Shown: piece after piece, positions 33,940-43,419 of the stretch
Layout of the letters: every line of letters begins with the position of its first letter
Numbering within the stretch: position 1 is the stretch's first letter
Assembly: GCA_003952965.2 (NCBI GenBank)
Contig: CM025850.1
Coordinates: forward strand, 17,856,376-17,920,375
Reading direction: 5' to 3'
Length of the DNA: 64,000 nt
Origin: Morella rubra
Lineage: Eukaryota; Streptophyta; Magnoliopsida; Fagales; Myricaceae
Made by a program: the position numbers and the translations under genes
The notes under the pieces: generated by a model
The model's input: only the letters and a program-made list of their open reading frames with translations
The model's database searches: none
Told to the model about the DNA's origin: nothing

Positions 33940-34560
33940 GATTACAACGGTGAAGAGACTGACAGCTTCCCTGGACGACTTTGCAGAGGAAGAATGGACA
34001 GCTTTGTGGAGCTGCACCTGCCAATCAACCCACTCAACAGATCTTTTGCTCCTTTCACAGAACGATGGAAACATTGAGGGAAGACAGAGAGACGTAGAAA
34101 AAAATGAAGGCCACAAGGAACAACGGTGAAGATGTCACCTGCAGGGAAAAAAAAAACTATTTCAACGAAGTTGAAGAAGACTGCAGAATCTGGGAGTACC
34201 CGACTTTGTCTTCATCACGGACAACTTTGCAGAGGAAGAACGGACAAAAACCATGAACATGAGAAGCTGCGGTAACTAAGAATATCATCAGAACTGGCAT
34301 CAATGCCACAATGAACAACGAAAAACGGATAAAAAAATAAATTTAAACGAAGTTGCAGAAGACGTGCAGCAAATGGGTAAAGACGTCACCTGCAGGAAAA
34401 AAAAAACGAAAAAAAACAATTTCAACGAAGCTGAAGAAGATTGCAGAAGACGCGCAGCAAATGGGTAAAAAGAGTGGGCTTGTCGCAGAAGATTTGCAGG
34501 GAAAAAAGAAAGAAGAAAATTGTGTTGCTTGTTGCGTGTCGCGGAAGACATGTAGGAAAA
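33940..34560. repeat. Degenerate GCAGAAGA-rich repeat region
   Basis: Words such as CTTTGCAGAGGAAGAA(T/C)GGAC, GTCACCTGCAGG followed by an A-run, TTTCAACGAAG and GCAGCAAATGGGTAAA recur two to three times at irregular spacing. It occupies the right sub-terminal part of the 4-kb insert and has no clear reading frame. Confidence 0.6.
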
Positions 34561-34718
34561 AAAAGCAAGCCGACTCTGTTTAGCCAAGCCGAGTTTTGAG
34601 GCCTTTTTTTTTTTTTTCCTACCACCTCGTTAAACGAGCTGTCCATTTCGTGACCATTAGATCTGAGATTTAAAATCTCAGCCCTCCCTTTTCACACTTC
34701 GCACCCTTAAGCTTCGCA

Positions 34719-34963
34719 CCGATTCCAATGCATCTGTAAACCCTGGCGCTCTTCCATTGTGGACCGGTATTTTATCCACAGTCATCTCAACAAAGCCAAA
34801 TCTTTAATCTTTATCCAATACAAGGTATCTGCTATACCTCGTCACCATCATGGGAGAATCACGATTCTTATCGCCAACAACTTTGTAAGCTGGTGCAACA
34901 AACACTGCAGTTTCATAACTGAAACCGAAGCAAACTACAGGCCAGGTTTATAGGTCTGTAGTT
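34719..34963 (+). pseudogene. F-box gene, piece 2
   Basis: The first 153 bp repeat the end of piece 1 (30576-30728) with about five mismatches. The frame then continues with new gene sequence, IANNFVSWCNKHCSFITETE, the linker between F-box and FBA domains, and ends at the left border of a Copia element. The word GGTTTATAGGTCTGTAGTT (34945-34963) recurs with one difference at 41177-41195, where the gene resumes. Together with pieces 1 and 3 this is one host gene interrupted twice. Confidence 0.85.
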
Positions 34964-35500
34964 ATTGGAGGGTATTTCACTCTGTTATCTGTTATACAAA
35001 GCCGAAGCAAAGCTGCTGAGTTGGAAGATAGTTGAAGAGCTGGAGCGTTGTGTTAGAAAGTGAAGAAGAAAAGAGAGAGTTGTGATTTGGAAAAGAATTG
35101 CATTCATTCCGTTCGAGCCCAAACAAATGTACAGAAAGGGGAATATATACAGGAAGCGTGAAAAAGAAAGAAAAAGGGTGCATTATCCCTCTCCTGGGCT
35201 GTTGGGATCAATCGAATCTTTTTGGGATGTTGCTGTACGAGGACTGTGAGCTGTGTGCTCTGTTGTAGCTGTGTGCTCTGCTGTAGGAGGACAGGGAGTT
35301 GTGTGCTCTCCCTGAGGGTGAAGGTGCTGGACGTGTCCTGTGGTCCCACCTTCCTTTTCTTGAGACGTTGGATATCAGTTTGTTGTTATGAGTTTGTTAG
35401 ATCATTCTGATAGCTAGTTGAATATCATTTCATAGCTACATGTCTATATATATGATGTACACTGCAAAGCTTACACTGACTGAATATACTAGATACAAAT

Positions 35501-35814
35501 TAACAGAAAAATAAGGAGGATCGTGCGGTGACCAACTTGGTTGCACCAGATTTTCTGTATATTGAATAATAAATCTCTACAAGCATGGGAAAAATATATA
35601 CACAATGATGACCCAGAAAACCAGGACAGCAGAACAGCTATATAAAATAGCTTCTTTGTTCAACGTCAACAGCAGGTCCTAATAACAGAGGGCAGCCACT
35701 CTATTCTCCATTTGCTCCAGAATGTCTCTTTCTATTTGTGCTAAGTTGACCATTATCTAGGGATTTCCACATTTGACCTTTGAGCCACCTACTGTACCCG
35801 TGATATGCTTGATA
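35501..35814 (-). repeat. 3' LTR of the 35.5-kb Copia element
   Basis: 314-bp LTR starting TAACAGAAAAATAAG and ending GATATGCTTGATA on the plus strand. It matches 39366-39685 over its full length. Confidence 0.9.
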
Positions 35815-35821
35815 CTCTCCC

Positions 35822-37233
35822 TCAAGATAGAGATGCTATAGAATGAATCCCCATCTTGCTTAACAGATAATGAAATTGCTTCGACCCAATTGCCTTGGTT
35901 AACAGATCTGCCACTTGCAAGTTTGAAAGGATGTGGAATGGTTTCAGCAGGCCTTCTTGTATTCGTTCCTTAACAATGTGGCAATCAATTTCTATATGTT
36001 TCGTTCTCTCATGATAGACCAGGTTGGAAGCCATGTAAATCGCTGCTTGGTTATCACAAAATAACTGAATTGGTTTATCAAGAATTATGCCAAGATCACG
36101 CAGAAGACTCTTAAACCATACCAGCTCACATGTGGTTGATGTCATTGATTGATATTCGGCTTCCGCTGATGAACGAGAGACTGTTCTTTGTTTCTTTGAC
36201 TTCCAAGACACTAATGCATCGCAAAGAAATATGCAGAATCCTGTGATTGATCTCCTAGTCTCAGAACAAGCTCCCTAATACGCATCGCAAAAAGCTATCA
36301 ATTTTGTAGAGTTTTTGGCTAGATAAAACAGACCTTGTGACAGTGATCCTTTCAAATACCTGACTACTCGTAGAGCTGCCTTCCAATGTGATTCCTTTGG
36401 TTTACTTAAGAATTGACTCAGAACTTGCACCGAGTAGGAAATGTCTGGTCTGGTTATTGTCAAGTAAAGTAGCCTCCCAATTAATCTTCGATATTCTTGC
36501 GGATCAGCAAGGTCAGGTCCTTCTTCTTCATTAATTAGCTTTACATTTTGCTCCATAGGAAATTGAATTGGTTTTGCTCAAAGTAGCCCACAATCTTGCA
36601 AAATCTCTAAGCTGTATTTCCTCTGGCAAATGGATATTCCTTCTGAGGAGCGGGCTACCTCTATGCCAAGGAAATATTTCAACCTTCCGAGATCTTTCAG
36701 TTCGAAATGTTGGCCCATATACTCCTTCAATCGCTGCATTTCAGATTCATTATCTCCTCCAATCACCATGTCATCAACATAGACAAGAATAATCGTGAAT
36801 AAGTGACTGTTTGTTTGATGAATAAAGAATAATCGGCTTTTGACTGAACAAAACCAATTTTGGTGATGACAAAGATGAGTTTTTGATTCCACTGCCAGGA
36901 TGCCTGTTTCAAGCCATAAAGAGATTTTTTGAGCCTACATACTTGTGTCTCCCCCTTTCTACCATATCCGGGTGGTAAGGACATATAGACTTCCTCATCT
37001 AAGTCCCCATATAGAAAGGCATTATTCATGTCGAGATAGTAGAGGGACCAATTGTTGGCTGCAGCGGTGGCTAGGAGACAACGCACAGTGGGCATTTTTG
37101 CCACTGGTGAGAAAGTCTCAAAGTAGTCCTCGCCCTCTCTTTGGGTGTAGCCTTTGGCTACTAATCTCGCTTTATGTCTTTCAATACTACCACTAGCTTT
37201 GTATTTTTTTTTAAATACCCACTTGCAGCCCAC
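35822..37233 (-). pseudogene. RT and RNase H part of the 35.5-kb Copia element
   Basis: RT sequence from 37233 downwards: [53 protein letters not shown] and [20 protein letters not shown] with the catalytic YVDD. RNase H lies at 36211-35822 (SSAEAEYQSMTSTTCELVWF; QLFCDNQAAIYMASN; HIEIDCHIVKERI). It is part of a fossil element with a small number of breaks. Confidence 0.85.
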
Positions 37234-37559
37234 GACTCTTTTTCCATGTGGTAACTCTATGAGCTCTCAAGTCTGATTATCTTCAAGGGCCTGAATTTCA
37301 TCTCTCATAGCACTTCTCCAATAAGGAAAATGGATGGTTTTGTCAAAAAAATTGGTTCAAGAATCATGGCGAGGATGAATTTTTGGTGTGCCAGTGACAG
37401 TTTTGTGTAATTGAGAAAAGAGGAAAGTGCATAGCGGTTACCTTTAGGATTGAGCTTGTTAGTAACAGTGTCGTGTGGTGTTGCTAAAGAAGTCACAAGT
37501 CTGCAATGGAAGTCACAAAGATAATCAGGCTGCCTTCTCAATCTTGCTGATCTTCTCAA

Positions 37560-38922
37560 TTCGGGTACGGTTGGAATAACTGATGGATTTCAGCAACTTG
37601 TCTAACATCAGCAACTAGTCTAACAAGCAAACCTAGATCCATAAAGGGCTGCAACCAAAATCAAACACCAAGGGTTCGGTTGCAACTCAGCAACCTAAAA
37701 CATGCCTAATTCCCATTCTCCTTATTTCACAAAGCACAATCTCTTTATTCTCCAAGTAAATCCCTTTAAGTGTTTAGCTTGCTGATCTACCCACTTTACC
37801 TACATGCAAGATACCTACACCTACATGCAAGATACCCACAGCAAGCTGCCATCAAGAGAAACATGCAAGAAATAAGGCAGTGAACACATTCGGTCAACAG
37901 CAAGTGTTTTTCCCCAATTTCAACATCACCTACCCGGCCATGCATGTGCAAAACAAGTTTTAGCTCTTGCCTACGCTTCACAACACTTCACAACAGAAGC
38001 TATTCTCTTAAAAATCCCCTACTTTTACACAACTTACAGCAATATCATGGTTCTATAATCATCAAGCCAAAGTTATTGCATCATCCTTTCTTTTAGGCTT
38101 TCCAACAAACACTTTGCATGCCTACCAACATGCAGCAACAGCAAACTCAAGCCAACATGTAGCAAACTCAAATCCATCATGCTTAGGCTTTCCAACAAAC
38201 ACTTTGCATGCCTACCTTTTATTTCCAACTCATCAACTCAAATCCAACATGCAGCAAACAAAAACAGAGGATAGGAACCAAAACTAACTTCTAACAATTT
38301 ACCCACACGAAAATTTTGAATCCAAATGTTAGATCCCCCTTTACCTTGGCTTATCTTGGTTTTCCCTTCTTCTCTTCTCTCTTCTTCTCCTTCTTCTCTT
38401 CGACTTCTTCCTCTTCGGGTGTGTGAGTGAGTTAGGGCTAGGGCAAAAGAGTGAGGGAAGGGAGTGAAGTGTGCGGCAAAAAAAGGGGGGGTGGTTTAGG
38501 CGTGAAGTGTTTTGGGGGGGAAAGACAAGGCTGCCCTCCCCCCCATGCTTTCCCTCCTTCACGTGATTTCCCCATTTTCCTTTCTTTTTTTTTTCTGCCA
38601 CTTCATTATTATTAACCCCAACATGCCTTTCACACATTTTTTCAAGAGTCAAAGTCCCTAATTTCCTAATTCAATTCTTCCAAATATTTCAAACTTAGAG
38701 CAATTAAAATGATTAGTTTAATTAATCCCAAATACTCAAATTTAATACTATTAAAAATTGCAAATGATATAACATGTAAATCATAGCTAAAGATGCATAA
38801 AAATGCTAGGGGAACATTCCACCTAAACAAAATCTTAGAGTAATTTATCCATACATGCCTTTCTCAATAATTAGAGTAATACACACACTTAAGAAGTCAT
38901 AATAATTTTTTTTTTTTTTTTT
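37560..38922. other. Unrelated segment within the 35.5-kb Copia element
   Basis: This segment lies between the gag start and the RT-side sequence of the Copia element. It is not recognisable as Copia coding DNA. Its right border is a 15-base A/T run (38908-38922) next to gag. It contains an 80-90 bp tandem duplication (word AGGCTTTCCAACAAACACTT at about 38095 and 38185), a purine-rich AGAAG tract at 38360-38420 and runs of C and G near 38510-38545. It may be an inserted LTR-like or promoter-bearing sequence; the family is unknown. Confidence 0.4.
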
Positions 38923-38959
38923 ACAATGATAGAAATAAGGTCGGGGTCTCACATGCGAG

Positions 38960-39279
38960 GCCGAGTCAGAGTTCATGACGTAGCCTGCGATCTCAGGTGA
39001 AAGGCTGTTGGTGATCCATGAGAGAATCATGTGATTGCACCGTTGCCATTGAAATTATCTCGCATCATTTTCTTCTGGTTTCTTGATGGTTCCGTTGACA
39101 AAACCGAGCTTGTTTTTTGCTGATAAAGCCACGTACATGGCTCTGCTCCACCCATGATAATTGTGGGGTGTGAGAAGTTGTGAAACCAAAACAACTCTGG
39201 GACTTTCTTCATGGTGCAAGAAGTAGGGGCTGTCTACAAGTTTTTGAGTATTTGGTGGGTTTTGATTTCCTTCAGCCAT
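38960..39279 (-). pseudogene. Gag start of the 35.5-kb Copia element
   Basis: The frame from 39279 reads MAEGNQNPPN, then LTPHNYHGWSRAMYVALSAK, typical of the N-terminal gag of Copia elements (N-Y-x-x-W...LxxKNKLGFV). A further frame continues MILSWITNSLSPEIAGYV. This is a fossil relic. Confidence 0.75.
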
Positions 39280-39365
39280 AACGTTAGCTGAGAAATAAAT
39301 GAAGAATTGAAGAAGAAGGTGTTAGGATCGATATAGCTGAGGCTTTACCTCTTGCTCTGATACCA

Positions 39366-39685
39366 TAACAGAAAAATAAGAAGTAGAGGATTATGCAGTG
39401 ACCAACTTGGTTGCACCAGATTTTCTGTATATTGAATAATAAATCTTACAAGCAAGGGAAAAATATATACACAGTGCTGACCCTGAAAACTAGGACAGCA
39501 GAACAACTATATAAAATAGCTTCTTTGTTCAACGGCAACAACAGGTCTTAATAATAGAGGACAACCACTCTATTCGCCATTTGCTCCAGAAAATGTCTCT
39601 TTCTATTTGTGCTAAGTCGAGCATCACCTTGGGATTTCCACATCTGACCTTTGAGCCACCTACTGTACCTGTGATATGCTTGATA
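39366..39685 (-). repeat. 5' LTR of the 35.5-kb Copia element
   Basis: 320-bp copy of the LTR at 35501-35814. The primer-binding site abuts its left border, and the target-duplication copy CAAAT follows on its right. Confidence 0.9.
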
Positions 39686-39776
39686 CAAATTTCTCATTTC
39701 CTTTGTCAAAGTTCTTCGTTCCTCACTACACTCTGTTTTACATTTACAAACTTGATATGGCATCAGAGCACTTCTG

Positions 39777-41150
39777 ATGGCCGTCGAAACACCACCACTC
39801 ATCTCATCTACAAATAACTTTGCTATTCAAGCAAATGCATTTTCTCTTAACAATCGTGATAGTCCCAAATGCGATTTTAGTTTCTCATATTCTCAATGCT
39901 GAGAATTACCAAGCTGGAGGAGGTCAGTGGAAATGGCACTGAGTGCTAAGAACAAATACGATTTTGTTAATGGAGCACTTCCAAAGCTAGAGTCAACTTC
40001 TATCAATTATGCAACCTGGATTCCTTGCAATCATTTGGTATCATCCTGGCTTCTGAATTCCATCTCTAAAGATCTGGTGGATAGTGTCTTGCATTTTGAC
40101 ACCGCAGCAGGTATTTGGAAGGATCTCACTGAGCCTTTCTATCAAGGCAATGGACCAAGAATCTTTCAGATTCAAAAGTTCATTGCATCATTATCTCAAG
40201 CTCAAACAACTGTCACTGCACACTATACTAGATTGAAAGGTTTATGGGAAGAATTGTTTAACTATAAGGTTCATCATATATGCACGTGTGGAGCCATTAA
40301 GCACCTTACCGATGAACACAATCAAGAGAGTATTATGCAGTTTCTCATTGGGCTAAACGACTCTTATTCACATGTTTGAGGACAGATCTTGCTAATGGAT
40401 CCACTTCCATCTATTAACAAGGTGTTCTCTCTGGTTGTACAAGAAGAAAGGCAGAGAGACATTGTTTCTCTCCACTCATATTCCCCTGAGAATAGTGCCT
40501 TCTTTACTCGTGATCAAGTTCCTCAAAATCCTCAGAATTTTGCCAATAAATTTACAACCAAACCATATGCTCAGAAGAAGGATCGCCCTACCTATAGTCA
40601 TTGTGGTTTCACTGGCCACACCATGGACATGTGTTACAAGCTACACGCTATCCTCCTGGATACAAGCCTTAGGTTAAGCCATCTCCGTCAGTAGGGTCAG
40701 CACATCAAGTCTCCTCATCAGATCTATCTTCATCTGATGATTTTGACTCTGTGCCATTCACCCATGCCCAATGTCAGCAGATTCTAGCTCTCCTTCCACC
40801 ATCAGAATCTGCCTCATCTTCTAGTTTGACTAATGAGTTATCTGCTCATGCCATGGTGAATATGGCAGGTAATCTGTCCTCACTCTCTCTTCCAAAAATT
40901 AGTGCATCTACTCGCTGTTCTAATACAACATGGATTGTAGATACAGGAGCAACTGACCATATGGTTAGCTCTGTATCTATGCTAACTTATATTACTTCTG
41001 TTGTTACTTCATCAGTCAAGATGCCAAACAATCATTTTGCCCCTGTAACGCACCTTGGCACAGTACAGAATTCATCTTCTATCTTGCTAACCAACGTGCT
41101 TATGGTTCCATCTTTTTCATATAACCTGATTTCTGTTAGTTCCCTTCTCA
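39777..41150 (+). pseudogene. Gag and protease of the partial Copia element
   Basis: The gag frame starts eight bases after the primer-binding site. It includes the gag_3/UBN2-like region with CTCGAIKHLTDEHNQESIMQ and QFLIGLNDSYSHV, a CCHC-like knuckle HCGFTGHTMDMCYK, and the retropepsin active site TWIVDTGATDHMVSS followed by SYNLISVSSLLKQ. It is part of a fossil element and broken in a few places. Confidence 0.8.
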
Positions 41151-41176
41151 AACAGATTTCTAGTTCACCACACGGA

Positions 41177-41955
41177 GGTTTCTAGGTCTGTAGTTCCTTT
41201 AGCAAATTCCATGTTAGCGTGCTTTTGTGATGGCATACTCTGTCTCTTTAGTCGCCTACATAGTAGATTATATCTGTGGAATCCAAGCATTAGAAATATA
41301 AGTTTCTGACAAGTCCTAATAGCTTCAAGACAGTAATTGGGACGTTGTTGGATTTGCTTTTTATTCTCAGAAAAGTGACCACAAGATTGAAAGATTGAGT
41401 TAAAGATCATCGCGCGGAGTGCCGCAAATTCTCTGCAATGTGTATACTTGAGTACAGGTGTGCGAAGAACTATTCGGTCAGAGTTCAAGTCATTGAGTAC
41501 AAAATATGGATCTGCTTTCTATTCATCTGTAGGGGTTTCTAATTGCTTCATTAATGGAGCTTTGCATTGTATCACACAATTTAGAAAGAAAAAGAAACAG
41601 CCTATGAACATTTACAGACATTACTTTCATTTTGGCTTTTGACTTGAATGAAGGGAAAATCAAAGATATAATGATGTTGCCTTCAAATTAGTCAGACAGG
41701 AAGATTTGCGTGATTACAATCTTTCAGTGGTCGAGGGACAACTAACTTTGATAGTTTTTTGGTGAGAACAGAGGGGCCCCGGATTCAATATGGATGATGA
41801 GGGAGTATAGCGTTGTTGACTCTCGGACTAAAAAAGTTGAAGTTTCAGTACCATTGGAGTGCTTTCCTGAATTCTCTACCATCACCAATCCTTATCAGCT
41901 TCTGGTGGCACAAAAGGTCACCATGAAGATCACACAAGTTAGAAAGTGGTAGCAG
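41177..41955 (+). pseudogene. F-box gene, piece 3: FBA-type C-terminal domain
   Basis: The gene resumes with RSVVPLANSMLACFCDG and LYLWNPSIRN, the F-box-associated signature xVGSCNGLLCL...LWNPSIRK. It continues through VVGFAFYSQKSDHKIERL, CVYLSTGVRRTIRSEF, YSSVGVSNCFINGALHCITQ, FDLNEGKIKDIMMLPSN, LRDYNLSVVEGQLTLIVFW and MMREYSVVDSRTKKVEVSVP, ending at a stop at 41950-41952. These match the beta-propeller-like FBA region (gene usually about 350-420 residues). Besides the two large insertions there are at least four frameshifts or in-frame stops, so it is a clear pseudogene. Confidence 0.85.
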
Positions 41956-42713
41956 TTATCAGAACCATAAATCGAACTTAGGTAATGTTGCACCAAGATC
42001 ACCAAATTTTATACCTAGAGATTGGTATAAAATTTCTCGTAGATTTGAGATGTATCACTACCATCGAAGTAAGTGGTAGCAACAGAATCCCAAACAAACT
42101 TTGCAGTAGGAAAGCGAATAAAATTACATAAGAGAAGACTCTACAGAGTTTATCAGCCAGCCCTTGACAATAGCATTGTCCGTGTGCCATTTACGAAAGG
42201 TTGGATCGGTTGAAGGGGATTGCGGGACATCGCCATTAACATAGCCCAACTTGTCTTTGCCGGAGATATACATCTCGATAACTTGGGACCGTAGGGCATA
42301 GTTGGAGATGTCCAACTTAATGCCGGTCGGAGCTGCAGCAGGTTCACAAGTCAAGGTTGGTGTCTGGACCTTGTTTAAGGCTTCAGTCATTTTTGTGATG
42401 AATTCAGTGAAGATGGAGTCAGTTTGAGATGCACCAGATCTTCCTTCTGCATCTGAGTCCGACATGGTTGGTAAGGAGGAAAAAAAAATTTAGGGGTTGA
42501 GATGGGTGCAGGACCAAGGAAGAGGACCAAGGAAGAGAACCTAGCTTTGATACCATGTCAAAAATATTTTTCAATATATTTTCACCTGTCTTTACAAACT
42601 GATTTGGTAAACATATGAAGAGGAAAAATACTCTCCAGGCTATACAGATTTTCTCCTATGTTTAAGGAGAGAATATCTATCCTATATTCTCTCCACTATT
42701 CTCTCATATGACA
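41956..42713 (-). mobile_element. Copia fragment: short LTR and gag start
   Basis: Fossil minus-strand fragment. A short LTR-like sequence (42556-42713, starting TGTCAAAAATA and ending ATATGACA) is followed on the minus strand by a primer-binding site TGGTATCAAAGC. The gag frame runs from 42465 (GIKLDISNYALRSQVIEMYI; FRKWHTDNAIVKGWLINSV) to about 41985 (VWDSVATTYFDGSDTSQIYE). No downstream domains or second LTR are present. Confidence 0.7.
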
Positions 42714-43030
42714 ACTCACGCCAACAAGCACAAGCAGCTATCTTCCATAAAAGCATCTCAAGGCAAGCTTGGATTTTAACAGTCCAAAGCTTCTTCCAAT
42801 TGAAGGATCTGCATAAGGTGGAGCTTTCAAATCTGCTGCTTTGGTCAAGCAGGTAAGTAGACTTGACCGAAAAAGATCTAGAGGAAGCAGGTTGCCAGGA
42901 GAGGGTGTCAGCTTGGAGCTGGGCTACTGGACTAGTACTCAAAATGCAGAGGGCACAATCAGTAGAAAAACTCGAGAATAGGAGATCTCTCTTCCAAAGA
43001 TGAGTAGAGGAGTCTAACAGCAGAAATTAA
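42714..43030 (-). mobile_element. LINE fragment (RT zinc-binding region)
   Basis: The minus-strand frame 42942-42682 reads RSFSVKSTYLLDQSSRFESS followed by NWKKLWTVKIQACLEMLLWK. This is the zf-RVT start of plant LINEs: FSVKSAY ... W..LW..KIP.k....LWk. Only this piece is present, directly against the LTR-like border at 42713. Confidence 0.65.
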
Positions 43031-43419
43031 ACCATTTGTCACAACCTCACTAACTTGGACGGATCAAGATCTTCTCTAGTCGAATTGCATAGTTTAAACT
43101 GTGTTGCCAAGGTATGACAAATTAGGGAAACAAGTTGCAAGTAGAACAAGAAAATAAAAGCGCCCAAGCAAAATACCAAATCTCCACCAATCGAATGAAG
43201 TTTTCAACAAATATTTCACTCTTATTAGAAGTCTGCAAAAAGGAAAATTACATCAAATGCTCAAACAGAACAAATCAAATTTCCGGATCAATATTGATCT
43301 TGCAAAAGAATGGACTTTTCAATCTCACTATGTACCCCACAAATAACTCAGTATGACCATCAACAAATCGAATAAAGAATGCATCTCCCGCCTCTTTTTC
43401 AGCTGACTTGAATTCTTTT
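43031..43419. other. 3' flank of the patellin gene
   Basis: Non-coding. It should contain the 3' UTR and poly-A site of the minus-strand patellin gene. Confidence 0.5.

Larger units (their letters stand above)
30729..34718. mobile_element. Unclassified 4-kb insert in the F-box gene
   Basis: The F-box sequence stops at 30728 and resumes at 34719 with a 153-bp direct duplication on both sides. The insert's outer parts show inverted resemblance. On the left are CCTCATTTAATGAGG (30826-30840) and GGCTCGGCTTAG...GGCTAAGCCAAGCC (30849-30884). On the right are CCTCGTTAAACGAG (34626-34639) and GCAAGCCGACTCTG...TTTAGCCAAGCCGAG. The right-hand copies read as the reverse complement of the left. Beyond that the ends are diverged. 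The interior holds tandem arrays (31080-31325, 31638-31808, 31851-31970, 33940-34560) and no recognisable transposase. It may be a Mutator-like non-autonomous element or filler captured during break repair; the family is unknown. Confidence 0.5.
35501..39685 (-). mobile_element. Copia element with two short LTRs, inside another LTR
   Basis: Fossil minus-strand Copia element of 4.2 kb with LTRs at 35501-35814 and 39366-39685 and a perfect 5-bp target duplication CAAAT (35496-35500 and 39686-39690). A tRNA-Met primer-binding site lies directly inside the right LTR (39354-39365), and a purine-rich tract lies just inside the left LTR. RNase H, RT and the start of gag are recognisable; the middle of the element is represented by unrelated sequence (37560-38922). 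It is broken. The two LTRs look about 90% identical by eye, so the insertion is of moderate age, and it is younger than the element it sits in. Confidence 0.88.
34964..41165 (+). mobile_element. Partial Copia element (5' LTR, gag, protease), interrupted
   Basis: Fossil plus-strand Copia element lying in the F-box relic. Its LTR-like sequence runs 34964-35500, is interrupted by another Copia element (35501-39685), and resumes at about 39691-39748. A primer-binding site TGGCATCAGAGC lies at 39758-39769. Gag spans 39777-40694 (TAAGIWKDLTEPFYQGNGPR; CGFTGHTMDMCYK knuckle) and the protease 40751-41150 (WIVDTGATDHM active site). Only the 5' half is represented, and a few breaks are present. F-box sequence follows directly. 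Confidence 0.75.

Noticed and set aside
38341-38652. 103-codon Lys/Arg-rich minus-strand frame
   Set aside because: The end is a run of AGA/AAG codons from a purine-rich tract, with no homology and no splice or promoter context.
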